Positions 7,632-17,871 of a stretch of 64,000 nucleotides of DNA are shown here, in pieces. Below the pieces are notes generated by a model. That model was not told the origin of the DNA and ran no database searches. It saw only the letters and a program-made list of their open reading frames with translations. Source of the DNA: Pseudopedobacter sp035496935 (GTDB lineage: Bacteria > Bacteroidota > Bacteroidia > Sphingobacteriales > Sphingobacteriaceae); contig DATJED010000023.1 in the NCBI GenBank assembly GCA_035496935.1, positions 372,001 to 436,000 of the forward strand, read 5' to 3'. Made by a program: the position numbers and the translations under genes. Within the stretch, counting starts at the first letter, position 1; every line of letters begins with the position of its first letter.

Positions 7632-8999
7632 GTTATAAAAAGTTATGTTGAGCAAAACCGTCAGCGTTTTCTCGATGAATTGTTTGAATTATTAAGATTT
7701 CCGTCTGTTAGTGCAGATCCTAAATATAAAGGTGATGTGCTTAAAACAGCAGAATTCGTTGCCGAAAAACTTAAAGAAGCCGGTGCAAACCGAGTTGAGG
7801 TTTGCACAACCGACGGCTATCCGATAGTTTACGGTGAAAAAATAATAGACCCAGCTTTGCCTACGGTTTTGGTGTACGGGCATTACGATGTACAACCACC
7901 AGATCCGTTAGAGCTTTGGCACACACCGCCTTTTGAACCTACTTTGCGTGATGGTAAAATTTATGCCCGTGGCGCTTGCGATGATAAAGGTCAGTTTTAT
8001 ATGCATGTAAAAGCTTTTGAGCTGATGATGCAGACTGAGACTTTGCCTTGCAATATCAAATTTATGATTGAAGGGGAGGAGGAAGTTGGTTCAGACAATT
8101 TAGGGAAATTTGTTGAGCAAAATACCGAAAGATTGAAGGCGGATGTTGTTCTGATATCTGATACTTCCATGATAAGCATGGAAAATCCTTCAATCGAAAC
8201 TGGTTTGCGTGGGTTGGCTTACTTAGAAGTGGAGGTTCAAGGTCCGAACAGAGATTTGCACTCTGGCGTATATGGCGGTGCAGTTGCGAATCCAGCGACT
8301 ATTTTGTGCCAGATGATTGCATCATTGCATGATGAAAATAACCACATTACCATTCCCGGTTTCTATGACGATGTAATTGTACTTTCAGAAGAAGAACGGA
8401 AAGCCCTCAACAATGCACCTTTTGATTTAGAAGAATACAAAAAAGACTTGTCTATTGATGAAGTTTGGGGAGAGGAAGGTTATTCTACAATAGAAAGAAC
8501 CGGAATTAGGCCTACATTGGAAGTCAATGGAATTTGGGGTGGCTACACAGGTCCTGGAGCAAAAACCGTTTTACCGGCAAAAGCTAACGCGAAGATTTCT
8601 ATGCGATTGGTTCCTGGGCAGGATTGGAAAAAAATATCTGATCTGTTTAAATCGCATTTTGAAAGTATTGCTCCAAAGTCGGTAAAAGTAAATGTAGTGG
8701 TTCATCATGGCGGAACACCGTATGTAACACCAGTGGATTCTATCGCATTTAAAGCCGCTTATAAAGCCATTGAAGATTCTTTCGGAAAACAGCCTGTACC
8801 TACAAGAGGAGGAGGAAGTATTCCAATCGTTGCACTTTTTGAACAAGAATTAGGTATAAAAACCGTGTTAATGGGCTTTGGTTTGGACAGCGATAACCTA
8901 CATTCTCCAAATGAAAAATACGATGTTTTTAATTATTATAAAGGCATTGAAACTATCCCATTGTTTTATAAATATTTTGCTGAATTCAGTAAATCTTAG
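7626..8999 (+). CDS. M20 family metallo-dipeptidase
   Basis: Zinc peptidase of the M20A/CNDP dipeptidase group, probably cytosolic, splitting dipeptides. Metal and catalytic motifs are visible: VYGHYDVQPP (His ligand and Asp), ARGACDDKGQ (bridging Asp), IEGEEEVGSDN (catalytic Glu and ligand Glu), LISDTSMIS (Asp ligand) and near the C-terminus GFGLDSDNLHSPNEKY (His ligand). The lid domain contains VHHGGTPYVTP and TRGGGSIPIV. I chose ATG 7626 (MQVIKSYVEQNR, 457 residues); an in-frame TTG at 7608 would add six residues but lies inside the palindrome and promoter. No signal peptide. Likely monocistronic, ended by the hairpin at 9071-9103. Confidence 0.92.
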   Translation: MQVIKSYVEQNRQRFLDELFELLRFPSVSADPKYKGDVLKTAEFVAEKLKEAGANRVEVCTTDGYPIVYGEKIIDPALPTVLVYGHYDVQPPDPLELWHTPPFEPTLRDGKIYARGACDDKGQFYMHVKAFELMMQTETLPCNIKFMIEGEEEVGSDNLGKFVEQNTERLKADVVLISDTSMISMENPSIETGLRGLAYLEVEVQGPNRDLHSGVYGGAVANPATILCQMIASLHDENNHITIPGFYDDVIVLSEEERKALNNAPFDLEEYKKDLSIDEVWGEEGYSTIERTGIRPTLEVNGIWGGYTGPGAKTVLPAKANAKISMRLVPGQDWKKISDLFKSHFESIAPKSVKVNVVVHHGGTPYVTPVDSIAFKAAYKAIEDSFGKQPVPTRGGGSIPIVALFEQELGIKTVLMGFGLDSDNLHSPNEKYDVFNYYKGIETIPLFYKYFAEFSKS

Positions 9000-9011
9000 G
9001 TGGCCAATTTA

Positions 9012-9055
9012 TCGTTTCCCGTCGTCATGTCGGGGCTACGAGACATCCCACTTGC
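9012..9055. repeat. Fragment of interspersed CGTCATGTCG-type repeat
   Basis: The stretch around 9021-9050 contains GTCGTCATGTCGGGGC and ACGAGACATCCCAC, the same words (CGTCAT, GAGACAT or GAGATGT, ACATGACG) that bound the longer elements at 17628-17750 and 23813-23922. It looks like a half copy of this interspersed palindromic family. Confidence 0.45.
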
Positions 9056-9070
9056 AGATTACAATTTCTT

Positions 9071-9103
9071 AAACTTGCGAAGTTTTTAAACCTTCGCAAG
9101 TTT
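9071..9103. terminator. Bidirectional hairpin between convergent genes
   Basis: Stem AAACTTGCGAAG (9071-9082) with CTTCGCAAGTTT (9092-9103) and a 9-base loop. It sits between the stop of the M20 peptidase (plus) and the stop of recB (minus, 9115). The following T-runs are short, so efficiency is uncertain. Confidence 0.65.
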
Positions 9104-9114
9104 TAAAAAACCAT

Positions 9115-12100
9115 TTACCGAGCCGTTAGTCTGGCGTTTAAATTTCCTATTGTGGAAATATCCGGTTTTGCTGTAAATATTCCGGTTTGTAAATCGCTCC
9201 TCATCCCTCGCACAAATAAATAAATAACACCGCCAAACTGGTATTTATAATTAAAATTAGGTAAACGGCTTTCGAGGTATTTTTTAATAGCCAACGAATA
9301 AATCAAGTATTGTAAATGGTAATTGTTCTCGTTCATTGCTAATAGTAAACTGGGCTTTTCGTAATCTGATATGGCATCTCCTAAAAAGTTGGATTTCCAG
9401 TCTAGCACATAGTATTTGCCTTTATGCTCAAAAAACAAATCTATTTTTCCGTTCATCACACCTTCTAAAATTGGAAATGATTTAGCATCTATAAAAGTTT
9501 CTTCGGTACTAAGTTGGCCTAAATTTGCAGAGATAAAGTTCTCTACATTAAAGTCGAACTCTAGCTCGTGAATGCATTTAAAAGAATTAACATCAGTAAG
9601 CTTAAATATATCATCACCAATTTGAATATCAGCAGTCAGTACGTTTTTCAACAATTGCATCAGCATTGGGCGGTACAGTTCCTCTTGTTGTGGAACAAAT
9701 ATCTTAACAGCATCATCAATTGTTTTTTGCCATTTTGCATCATCGTGAAAATGAATATTTTCGAAAATATAGTGCAACAAATTCCCGGTTTTGGCGCCTT
9801 TTCTTAACTGGTTGAAAATGAAATCATCATAATCGCTTTCAGGTTGTTGCGATTTTGATTTTAAACTTATCGCATGATCTGCCCGGAGCATGGAATAGCT
9901 CATGCGACGCCAGTTTTCATGTAAAAGTTTAAAATGTACGGGGTTCGTGTTTTTTTCTGTGGTTTTTTTATTCTCTTTTCGGTATCTGTATCCTGGCGGA
10001 ATCGTTAAATCATCGTTTGATTTAAACGTTATTAAACTTGTTTCCACTTTTTTTAAAGCATCGGTAAAGAAACTTAATGAGGAATTTTTGTAGTAATTAC
10101 TTTTATAAATATAACATTTCGACACCGCTCGTGTAATTGCCACATAAATTAACCGGCGGTTTTCCTGCTCTGCTTGCTTTGCAACTTCAGCCAGTTCTTC
10201 CGGCGTTAAATCTTTCTTTTCGGCCGAAATATAATCGCCATTTGGATTTCTAAAGCTACAATCCGGATGTTTTGTATCTGCCAATAAATCCAAGCTTGGC
10301 GCAAAAACTATTTTATATTCTAAGCCCTTACTTTTATGGATGGTAACAATTTTAATAGCATCTTCATCATTTTCTATGCGCTGTTCAAACTCGTCGCCTT
10401 CGGTTTCCATACCTTCAATTCCACGTTTTAGCCAGCTGATGAGTTCCAAGCTGTTTAAATTTTTCCGGCTCTGTGTTTTATGCAAAAGTTCAATCAGCTG
10501 GTACAAATTGGTGATAATTCTTTCTCCATCGCTGTTTTCGGTGTTTAGCAATTTGCTTTCTATCGAAAAATCTTTGATCCAAGTTTTAAGTGCGGTGTAA
10601 ATCCCGTCTTTATCCCAAACAACCTTATAATTTCTGAAAAGTTCAACTATTAAATCGCTATCTAAAGCTAAAATATTATCGTCATTAAAACCCGTAAAAG
10701 GGGAGAGCAAAGCCTTGTTGATATTTGCCCGGCTGATGTCTGTAATGGCCTGTAAAACGTAAAGTAAATAACTAGCCTCCGTAGATTGCAGTACTTTTCC
10801 ATCATCAATGGTAATTGCCGGAATGCCGTATCTGGTTAACTGTTTTTTGATCTCGATACCCGCTTTTTTATTTCTGATTAAGATCCCAATGTCTTTCGGT
10901 AAAACGTTTCTTATATTTCCGTTATCGTCAATTTTAAATTCCTGATCATTAAAAATGGTAACGATTTGAGCACATAACGCTTCGTAAATTTCATCATTTT
11001 TTGCGCATACGGTAATTTCTATAGGTACTGTGGGCAAATTTTCATATAACAAATTTCCTTTCGTGTTTTTTACCGGCGACTCTACTTCTAAATAATTTAT
11101 GCGTTCTTCAAGTGGTGCATCGCCAAAATGGAATGTGTCAAAATCTTCTTCGGGCTTAAAAAAAATATTCATCGCATCAATCAACCTAGCTGATGAGCGG
11201 AAATTATGGTTCATCCCGTACCGTCTGTTAACGTTCTTTTTAGCTTCAAAATAGGTGTAGATGTCAGCCTTGCGCCAAGCATAAATGGACTGTTTAGGGT
11301 CGCCGATGTAAAACAGAATGGTATTTGTACCAAAAGCCTTCTCGAAAATTTTGTACTGTAAACGGTCGGTATCCTGAAATTCATCAATAAAAACGGCTTT
11401 ATATTTTTGTTGAAGACAGTTTACGAGCCTTTCGCTGGGGCGTTCAATTAAAGCGTGGTGCAGTTTGGCAATCAAATCATCAAAACTGATTTGGTTATAG
11501 CGATTTTTGTAATGGTTAATGCCTTCAGAGATTTGTTGAATACCGTTACAAGTAATTTTGGTAATTACCTGTTTTAAAATATCCGTTTTTTCTGTTTGTA
11601 GCTTGTCTAAATTGTCTAAATATTCTAAAATATTAGGCAACGTTTTTATCACATTGGCTTTATCCCGTTTATCGTTAACACTATCGATAAAACTAGCAAC
11701 ATCATCAATTAAAGGCAGTATATTCTTTTTAACGTAGGCATTTTTATCGCATTCGGCAATAATATTGGCCTTGTTTTTTTCTATGTATTGAAGTAATTCG
11801 TTGTATTGGTTATCAATTGCTTGTTGTTTCAGTTTTAACTCTTCGGCCAAGTTATTATAGTCATCATCGCACATTAAATAGCTTTCGCCGAAATTATAGA
11901 AGTAATATTTTTGTCCGGAAAGGTGGCTACTTACTTTCTTTTTTAGTCCGTTTTTTGTGAGACCGTGGTTAGTTAACAAGCCTAAAACCTGCGTAGGAAT
12001 GGTTGTTACAAACTTTCTCCAGAATTTATTGGTTTCATCCTCTAAAATTGCCGAGGCATCTTGCATTAAATCTATCCCAAACAATTGGTCGGTTTCAAAA

Positions 12101-12504
12101 GCAAATTCATTCAGGGTTTGTTGGCAAAAACTATGGATGGTAAGTACAGCTGTTTCGTCTAAAAACAAAACCGCTTCTTTTAAAAGTTGCTCCGTTTCTT
12201 GGGGATTTCCGTCAGATACGCTTTTTACCAAATTGGTTATGGTGCTATCTTTTATGGATTCGCCCTGCGCAACTTTGTATGCCAAACGCACAAATAGTCT
12301 GATGCGTTCTTCCAGTTCGGCGACGGCTGCTTTGGTAAAAGTTACCATCAAAATTTCTTTGATTGCAATATTTTTCTCCAACAATAACCGCAACACTAAA
12401 ATAGCAATGGAATAAGTTTTTCCGGTACCTGCGCTTGCTTCAATTAAATTGCTACCGGTTAATTCAACGGTACTGGCATTAAAGTTTTCAGATTCTGAAT
12501 TCAT
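9115..12504 (-). CDS. recB: RecB-type helicase-nuclease, exodeoxyribonuclease V beta subunit
   Basis: Large SF1 helicase with a C-terminal nuclease, the catalytic engine of RecBCD, which resects double-strand breaks and degrades linear DNA. The N-terminus has the Walker A motif ASAGTGKT (residues 23-30), then TFTKAAVAELEERI, IHSFCQQTLNEF, FIDEFQDTDRLQY (motif II), GDPKQSIYAWRKAD, IVTIHKSKGLEYKIV and YVAITRAVSKCYIY. Near the C-terminus GVMNGKIDLFF and YYVLDWKSN carry the nuclease aspartates and the lysine, so the nuclease looks active. 1129 residues, close to enterobacterial RecB. It is third in the recD-recC-recB order, 94 bases after recC. That gap has its own TTCA-rich leader, so recB may also be transcribed separately. 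Confidence 0.92.
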   Translation of the reverse strand: MNSESENFNASTVELTGSNLIEASAGTGKTYSIAILVLRLLLEKNIAIKEILMVTFTKAAVAELEERIRLFVRLAYKVAQGESIKDSTITNLVKSVSDGNPQETEQLLKEAVLFLDETAVLTIHSFCQQTLNEFAFETDQLFGIDLMQDASAILEDETNKFWRKFVTTIPTQVLGLLTNHGLTKNGLKKKVSSHLSGQKYYFYNFGESYLMCDDDYNNLAEELKLKQQAIDNQYNELLQYIEKNKANIIAECDKNAYVKKNILPLIDDVASFIDSVNDKRDKANVIKTLPNILEYLDNLDKLQTEKTDILKQVITKITCNGIQQISEGINHYKNRYNQISFDDLIAKLHHALIERPSERLVNCLQQKYKAVFIDEFQDTDRLQYKIFEKAFGTNTILFYIGDPKQSIYAWRKADIYTYFEAKKNVNRRYGMNHNFRSSARLIDAMNIFFKPEEDFDTFHFGDAPLEERINYLEVESPVKNTKGNLLYENLPTVPIEITVCAKNDEIYEALCAQIVTIFNDQEFKIDDNGNIRNVLPKDIGILIRNKKAGIEIKKQLTRYGIPAITIDDGKVLQSTEASYLLYVLQAITDISRANINKALLSPFTGFNDDNILALDSDLIVELFRNYKVVWDKDGIYTALKTWIKDFSIESKLLNTENSDGERIITNLYQLIELLHKTQSRKNLNSLELISWLKRGIEGMETEGDEFEQRIENDEDAIKIVTIHKSKGLEYKIVFAPSLDLLADTKHPDCSFRNPNGDYISAEKKDLTPEELAEVAKQAEQENRRLIYVAITRAVSKCYIYKSNYYKNSSLSFFTDALKKVETSLITFKSNDDLTIPPGYRYRKENKKTTEKNTNPVHFKLLHENWRRMSYSMLRADHAISLKSKSQQPESDYDDFIFNQLRKGAKTGNLLHYIFENIHFHDDAKWQKTIDDAVKIFVPQQEELYRPMLMQLLKNVLTADIQIGDDIFKLTDVNSFKCIHELEFDFNVENFISANLGQLSTEETFIDAKSFPILEGVMNGKIDLFFEHKGKYYVLDWKSNFLGDAISDYEKPSLLLAMNENNYHLQYLIYSLAIKKYLESRLPNFNYKYQFGGVIYLFVRGMRSDLQTGIFTAKPDISTIGNLNARLTAR

Positions 12505-12598
12505 AATAATGATTGAATTTTGAATGAGTGAAGGACTGAATGCTTTGCAGATTTAATATATAATGTCTTTGTTCTTTCATCTTTGCTTCTTATCATTT

Positions 12599-15500
12599 CT
12601 ACTTATAATAATTAGGGAAAATTTGTGCTAAAGGACCTATTATTTTTTTGAAATTCTCTTTAAAACGGATTAAAATCTCGTTTTCATCCTGTTCAAAATC
12701 AGCTAATTTATTGTCGAAAAAGCCGTCTTTGTATTTCTGTAAAATGTAAGGATCGTTGCATGGAAAGTTATAATTGTTCAATTTTTCGTCTACCGCTCTT
12801 TTAAATTTTTGAAAATTTAATGTTTCGATATCTTTCGGTAAAATTTTAAAATCCGGGTAAAAAGGGAGGATTTCATTATGTCCGGAGATGTATAAATCGC
12901 TAAGTTCAATCAGTTTAATTCTGGCTGTTGCCTGATTAATTTCGCTGGCTTTAAATACCGTTTCTTTATTTGCGCTGATGAAGTATAGTTGGAGGTTTAA
13001 CCCCGAAGCTTGGGCGACGAGATATTTTAAATAAGCTTCTAACAGGTATTTTGTTTCTGATTTTGACCAAGAAACCGCCACCATTTTATCGCCATAAACT
13101 CCGTCAATTTTTCCAGAAAGCCTAATGTTTGCTTCTTCAATATTTAAATCTACCTCAACTTTTTCTTCCGTAACTTCTCCAACGCATTCTTTGAATAATT
13201 CCCGAACACTTGCTACAGCTGTTTCTGTTTCCTCGAAAACCACATCTGCCATGTTTTTAAGAGGTAAACCACCCGTTTTTAGCATCCGTTGTCTCAGTAA
13301 TGTTTGCTGGTCTTCGCTAATTATAAGTAGTTGTTGTTTTAAATTCCAGCTTTGTAAATTATCTATTCCAAAGAGTTCTGTTTCGGCCAAAAGTGAATCT
13401 TCGCTACCATAATAAATTGCTAAAACTTTGTTGAAATAAGCTTTAAACGGGTTTTTAAAGAAGTTTACAAAATCATTGATGTTAATGTTGCTGAAACTCA
13501 ATTCATCTTTTTGGCGTGTTAACAAAAAGTTGTGTTTAACCTCGGAGTTTAACTCAAGATAATTGATTTTATCGCCTTCGTTATTCTTCAGGCTAAAATT
13601 GTGTAGCGAGTGTTTTTGGATGATTTCTTTTGCAAGCTCGTCGTTTTCGGGATATTTTGCTTGTAGGTAATCAATCAATTCATCAACCAAAGCCGATGGC
13701 GGAATGGTGCTGTTGTCTTTTGCGCTTTGACCGATGTAACTGATGTACAGATAATCCTGTGCAGAAAGTAAAGTCTCTAAAAATAAATGTTTATCATTTT
13801 CTTTTACGTTTCTATCGCCTTTGCGTGGCTTTTGCGTCATCAAATTAAAGTTAACCTGGTTTTCTTTACGTGGAAATTTATCAAAGTTTAAGCCCAACAA
13901 TGCCACCGCTTTAAAAGGAATGCTTCGCATTGGAATTAGCGAACAAAAAGTAATTCCGCCACCCGCAAAAGAGCCGGAGCGAACTGTTGCGCTAATTGTC
14001 CCTAAAAAGCTGTGACTAAAAAGTGGGTAAGCAATTTCATCGGTTACCAGTTCATTTACTGCATTATATTTTTCCAAATGGTTTAGCAAAACGGCATAAT
14101 CTTCGTCGGCATTTTCTCCCGGATCAAAAATTAAATCAACTAAAAGGCGCTCCACGTATTTTACCCAATCGCCAATGTTTCTGTTTTTTTCTCTTTCGGT
14201 AAGCGACGAAATTAAAACCTGGACAAAATGCACAAACCTAATTACCTCATTGGCAGCAGAGCCTTCTACCATATCTAAAGGATATAAGCTGGTGTTGCCG
14301 ATAAAATATTCGTCCTCGCCGCTCATGCAAATACCGTAAATAATGCGCTGAAGCCCGTAATTCCAGCTTACATAAACACTGTCATCATCAATATCGCCAT
14401 CTATACCAAATCTAATGTTAGCTTGGTTTACCACTTTTCTAATCAAAGCTAAATCGCTGATGCCAAACCGTTTTCTGATGTAACCAAAATCCAGCAGTTG
14501 TAAAACTTCCTCGGCTTTCAAGTTCTGTGCGTTCATTTCCAGCAAAGCAATTAAAGCGGCAGCAATGGTGTCATTTGAAGCAAAACTTTCATCGGCGATG
14601 GAAAAGTAAAAAGAATGTGGAGCATTTTTGAAAACAGCTTTTATATAGGGCGCATAGCTGTCAATATCGCTTACCATCACCACAATATCCCGTGGCGAGA
14701 GCATTTCTCTTTTTTTATCGACTAAACTTACCAAAAAGTTATACAGCGCTTCCACTTCGCGGGCAGGCGTATAACAGGAATGGATGCTTAAAGAACCGTC
14801 CTTAACGTCAGCAGAAGTTAATTCCGTTCTTTCAGCATCGCTTAAGTTGTAGAAAATTTCCTGTTGGATTTTGTGCAACAAACTGTCGGTTTTGGGTTTA
14901 ATTAAAGCAACTTCTTCGTAGTTATTGATAAGGTCATCGTTTTTAAAAAGCATCGAAAAAGTATGCTGAATTACTTTACCCCAACTGGTTAAAAGGCTGT
15001 TGCCCAAATTGCTTTCGGTATTGTCTACTAAACCTTTTCTCTGTAAACGAAACGCTTGTTTTTCGCTCAAATCCTCGAACCAATAAATGCCCGGAGCGGG
15101 GTTAATTAAATAATACGAGAAATTTATCACCTGGCCTACCTCATGAAAAATATGTAGGTGAAAATCTGTAGTTACCGATAAGCCGAAAAGAAAAACCGAA
15201 GGCATTTTATTTTTTAAAAGCTGTTGTTTTGCCGGATCTTTTAACGCTTCTAAAATGTACTTGCCAACACGAGTTTTATCCGGAATTTGATTGTTGGTAA
15301 GCTGGTTTGTTTTAATCCAAAGGAACTTTTGCCAATCGTTTGATGTAATATCGCTTAAATCTGCTTTATTCCAATCTTGTATAAGTTGCGGACGATAAAT
15401 TTGATATTGATCAAATAAATCGGCAATTTTTTCTGCCAACGCTATGCGCTTTAAATCTTTATCGGGCGTGTTTGCTGTGTAATATGACGCAATTTCTTTA

Positions 15501-15817
15501 AACCGATTAATGAAATCCCGCTCACCCAAAATCCTGAAAATTAGCCAAGTCTGATTTTCTGCCGTAAGCGGTTTTGCAAATTCGCCTCCTAAAGTTGCAT
15601 AAATTTGGTTGATTAAATCGTTGGGCTTTAAAAATTTGTAATTAGCGGCTATCCCTAAATTTTCGGCCAATTTTAAACGTAGCCAATTGTTCATTCCTTC
15701 GGTTTGTGTAACCAAATAATAAGGCTGAAAAACCGAAATATTTTGCGCTTTTAAATCGTCACAAAAATATTGGGCTAATATGGATAAGGAGTTGGAAACC
15801 TGTAAACGCAATGCCAT
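12599..15817 (-). CDS. recC: RecC-type subunit, exodeoxyribonuclease V gamma
   Basis: 1072-residue protein with the fold of an SF1 helicase that has lost its ATPase motifs; in RecBCD this subunit splits the duplex and scans for Chi. Recognisable RecC parts are the N-terminal LVTQTEGMNNWLRLKLAENLGIAANYKF, AEKIADLFDQYQIYRPQ, SLSIHSCYTPAREVEALYNF, FCSLIPMRSIPFKAVALLGL and FVNFFKNPFKAYFNKVL; no Walker A is seen, as expected. It begins three bases after the recD stop, indicating coupling. The C-terminal part holds the nuclease-like fold that is inactive in this subunit. Chi specificity in this group cannot be read from sequence. Confidence 0.92.
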   Translation of the reverse strand: MALRLQVSNSLSILAQYFCDDLKAQNISVFQPYYLVTQTEGMNNWLRLKLAENLGIAANYKFLKPNDLINQIYATLGGEFAKPLTAENQTWLIFRILGERDFINRFKEIASYYTANTPDKDLKRIALAEKIADLFDQYQIYRPQLIQDWNKADLSDITSNDWQKFLWIKTNQLTNNQIPDKTRVGKYILEALKDPAKQQLLKNKMPSVFLFGLSVTTDFHLHIFHEVGQVINFSYYLINPAPGIYWFEDLSEKQAFRLQRKGLVDNTESNLGNSLLTSWGKVIQHTFSMLFKNDDLINNYEEVALIKPKTDSLLHKIQQEIFYNLSDAERTELTSADVKDGSLSIHSCYTPAREVEALYNFLVSLVDKKREMLSPRDIVVMVSDIDSYAPYIKAVFKNAPHSFYFSIADESFASNDTIAAALIALLEMNAQNLKAEEVLQLLDFGYIRKRFGISDLALIRKVVNQANIRFGIDGDIDDDSVYVSWNYGLQRIIYGICMSGEDEYFIGNTSLYPLDMVEGSAANEVIRFVHFVQVLISSLTEREKNRNIGDWVKYVERLLVDLIFDPGENADEDYAVLLNHLEKYNAVNELVTDEIAYPLFSHSFLGTISATVRSGSFAGGGITFCSLIPMRSIPFKAVALLGLNFDKFPRKENQVNFNLMTQKPRKGDRNVKENDKHLFLETLLSAQDYLYISYIGQSAKDNSTIPPSALVDELIDYLQAKYPENDELAKEIIQKHSLHNFSLKNNEGDKINYLELNSEVKHNFLLTRQKDELSFSNININDFVNFFKNPFKAYFNKVLAIYYGSEDSLLAETELFGIDNLQSWNLKQQLLIISEDQQTLLRQRMLKTGGLPLKNMADVVFEETETAVASVRELFKECVGEVTEEKVEVDLNIEEANIRLSGKIDGVYGDKMVAVSWSKSETKYLLEAYLKYLVAQASGLNLQLYFISANKETVFKASEINQATARIKLIELSDLYISGHNEILPFYPDFKILPKDIETLNFQKFKRAVDEKLNNYNFPCNDPYILQKYKDGFFDNKLADFEQDENEILIRFKENFKKIIGPLAQIFPNYYK

Positions 15818-15820
15818 AAA

Positions 15821-17593
15821 TTAATAATTTAAAAATCTGTGGCTTATGCCGGATGCTCTTTTTACTTGCGCTTCTGATGCATCTAAAATTGATTTTGCGG
15901 TAGCTTGTAGCACAACTTGCTTTTTTGCCCGGGTAACGCCAGTGTAAAGTAGTTCGCGGGTTAAAATGTTTATCCCTTCGTTTTTTGGCAGTAAGATAAG
16001 GACTTTGTCAAATTCAGATCCTTGACTTTTGTGGATCGTCATGGCGAAAACGGTTTCAATACCTGCAAGCAATCCGGGCAAAACCTGTTTTAATTTTCCT
16101 TCGCTGTCTTCAAAAAAAGCTTTTAAAACGCCTTGTTCGTCTTTTCTAATTATTCCAATATCGCCGTTGAACAAGCCTATATCGTAATTATTGCTGTTCA
16201 TAATAATGGGGCGGTTTTCGTAAAACTCCCCGTCTATTTTTAAAAAGCCTTGGTTTTGCAAGTATTGCTCAATTTTTTTGTTGGTAACGTACAAGCCTTG
16301 TTCTCCTTCTCTAATCGCACATAAAACCCGTAACTGATTAAATTTATTTAAAGCTTTTTGGATGTCGGTTTCTGCAATATATTCTTTGTAAGCAGCTACG
16401 AAATTTTCAAAAACCGTTTGCTCGAAATTTGAATCAATCAATACTTGTTCGTCTGCATTTTGAGCTATATATTCGTTTATTTTTGCTTTATCATTTGAAA
16501 TAATGGCACTACTAAATTTACCGATACCTTTTTCGCTATTAAAGCGATGACTGTATTGAAGCTCTATAATATGCTGAAAAAGTGGATGTTCTGACGAACG
16601 CGTTTCTTTATTAATTTGTGAACTCGGTTCATCGATGAAAGAATTGACCAGCGATAGCCGTTCTGCATTAAAGATATTCAATTCGTTTTGTGCCATACAC
16701 AAATCGCCGAATAAACTTCCGGCTTCTACAGATGCCAGCTGATTTTTATCGCCCAATAAAATCAACCTGGTTTGCGGACCAACAGCGTCCAACAATTTCG
16801 AAAAAAGTGCGGCGTCAATCATAGAGGATTCATCCACAATAACTACATCAAAATTTAATGGGTTTTCGGCGTTATGTTTAAAATAGGGCGAATCGGGAAT
16901 ATAACCTAACAAACGGTGTAAGGTTGCCGGCTGTATTTCCTGAAACCTGCTTTTAATGCTTTCGGAAACATCAAGTTGCGCATTTTTTAACGATTCTGCC
17001 ATTCTTGCGGAAGCTTTTCCCGTTGGGGCCGCCAAACCAACTTTTAAATTTGGATTTAAATGAAATAGGATGGCTAAAATTTTTGCAACCGTTGTAGTTT
17101 TTCCTGTGCCCGGTCCGCCCGTTATAATACTAAAATTGTTTAGGTAACTGCTAATCGCGGCCGCCAGTTGCCAGTTTACAGTTCCGGTATTATTTGTAAA
17201 TAAAGTGGCAATAAAATCTTTATTTCGCTTTAATTCATTTATTCTTAGTGGTTCACTTACTTTTTCGCTTTCAACAAAACCAACAATGCGGTCTAATATT
17301 TTACTTTCATAGTTGAAATAGCGCTGCAAATACAAACGGTTTTGATGTAAAACGAATGGCTGTTTTTCCTCGGCATTTTTAGTTACCAATTTATTTTCCG
17401 GAAGGTTTTTTATAGCTATATCCAGACTCTGATAATAGGAGGGCAGTTCTTCTTCCTCAGAACCGATAGCTGATAAATCTAAACAGATATGTCCTTCCGC
17501 TAGCTTTTTTGAGACTAAATAAGCCAAAGGTTTTAACGATTCGCTTTTAAAAAATGAAGCAAATTGCTGGTGAATATCATTGTAGGTTTGCAT
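15821..17593 (-). CDS. recD: RecD-type helicase, exodeoxyribonuclease V alpha subunit
   Basis: 5'-3' SF1B helicase and second motor of RecBCD. Walker A is ITGGPGTGKTTT (about residues 157-168), followed by GLAAPTGKASARM, ATLHRLLGY, VVIVDESSMIDAALF (motif II), LILLGDKNQLASVEAGSLFGD (motif III), AMTIHKSQGSEFDKVLIL and ELLYTGVTRAKKQV. The frame is open to a TTG at 17608, but ATG 17593 (MQTYNDIHQQFASFF) is the sensible start and gives 590 residues, about the usual length. First gene of the operon. Its upstream region holds the interspersed repeat at 17628-17750, so the promoter must be close to the gene or within the repeat. Confidence 0.93.
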   Translation of the reverse strand: MQTYNDIHQQFASFFKSESLKPLAYLVSKKLAEGHICLDLSAIGSEEEELPSYYQSLDIAIKNLPENKLVTKNAEEKQPFVLHQNRLYLQRYFNYESKILDRIVGFVESEKVSEPLRINELKRNKDFIATLFTNNTGTVNWQLAAAISSYLNNFSIITGGPGTGKTTTVAKILAILFHLNPNLKVGLAAPTGKASARMAESLKNAQLDVSESIKSRFQEIQPATLHRLLGYIPDSPYFKHNAENPLNFDVVIVDESSMIDAALFSKLLDAVGPQTRLILLGDKNQLASVEAGSLFGDLCMAQNELNIFNAERLSLVNSFIDEPSSQINKETRSSEHPLFQHIIELQYSHRFNSEKGIGKFSSAIISNDKAKINEYIAQNADEQVLIDSNFEQTVFENFVAAYKEYIAETDIQKALNKFNQLRVLCAIREGEQGLYVTNKKIEQYLQNQGFLKIDGEFYENRPIIMNSNNYDIGLFNGDIGIIRKDEQGVLKAFFEDSEGKLKQVLPGLLAGIETVFAMTIHKSQGSEFDKVLILLPKNEGINILTRELLYTGVTRAKKQVVLQATAKSILDASEAQVKRASGISHRFLNY

Positions 17594-17627
17594 TTTTTTG
17601 TGGTACAAGTAAATATTAGGGCGATTA

Positions 17628-17750
17628 CGTCATTTCGATGTACGATAAACAATTCATCGTTAGATAAATCTCACGAGTGGAGGTCTGCATATAGCATGTA
17701 ATACCCTGTTTGTGAGATGTCTCTCCGCCAGCCGGCGGATCGACATGACG
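17628..17750. repeat. Interspersed element with inverted ends (CGTCATTTCGA ... TCGACATGACG)
   Basis: The ends are CGTCATTTCGATG (17628-17640) and ATCGACATGACG (17739-17750), imperfect inverted repeats. Inside are GAGATGTCTC and the foldback CCGCCAGCCGGCGG (17725-17738). The same words recur at 9021-9050 and 23813-23922. It resembles a small non-autonomous palindromic element between the divergent recD and phzF genes. No reading frame. Confidence 0.6.
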
Positions 17751-17871
17751 AGACCTTTTTTTTATCGCATCAATATATGAAAAAACTCTTTTTTACCCAG
17801 CTATTGTGGAAAGCTTTAGTAAACTTTGATTGCTTAATAAATTGTGATAAAATATTACCTTGCTTACAATC

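Noticed and set aside
11957..12415. 152-residue frame on the plus strand
   Set aside because: It is antisense to the RecB helicase motifs; serine-rich low-complexity translation typical of a shadow frame.
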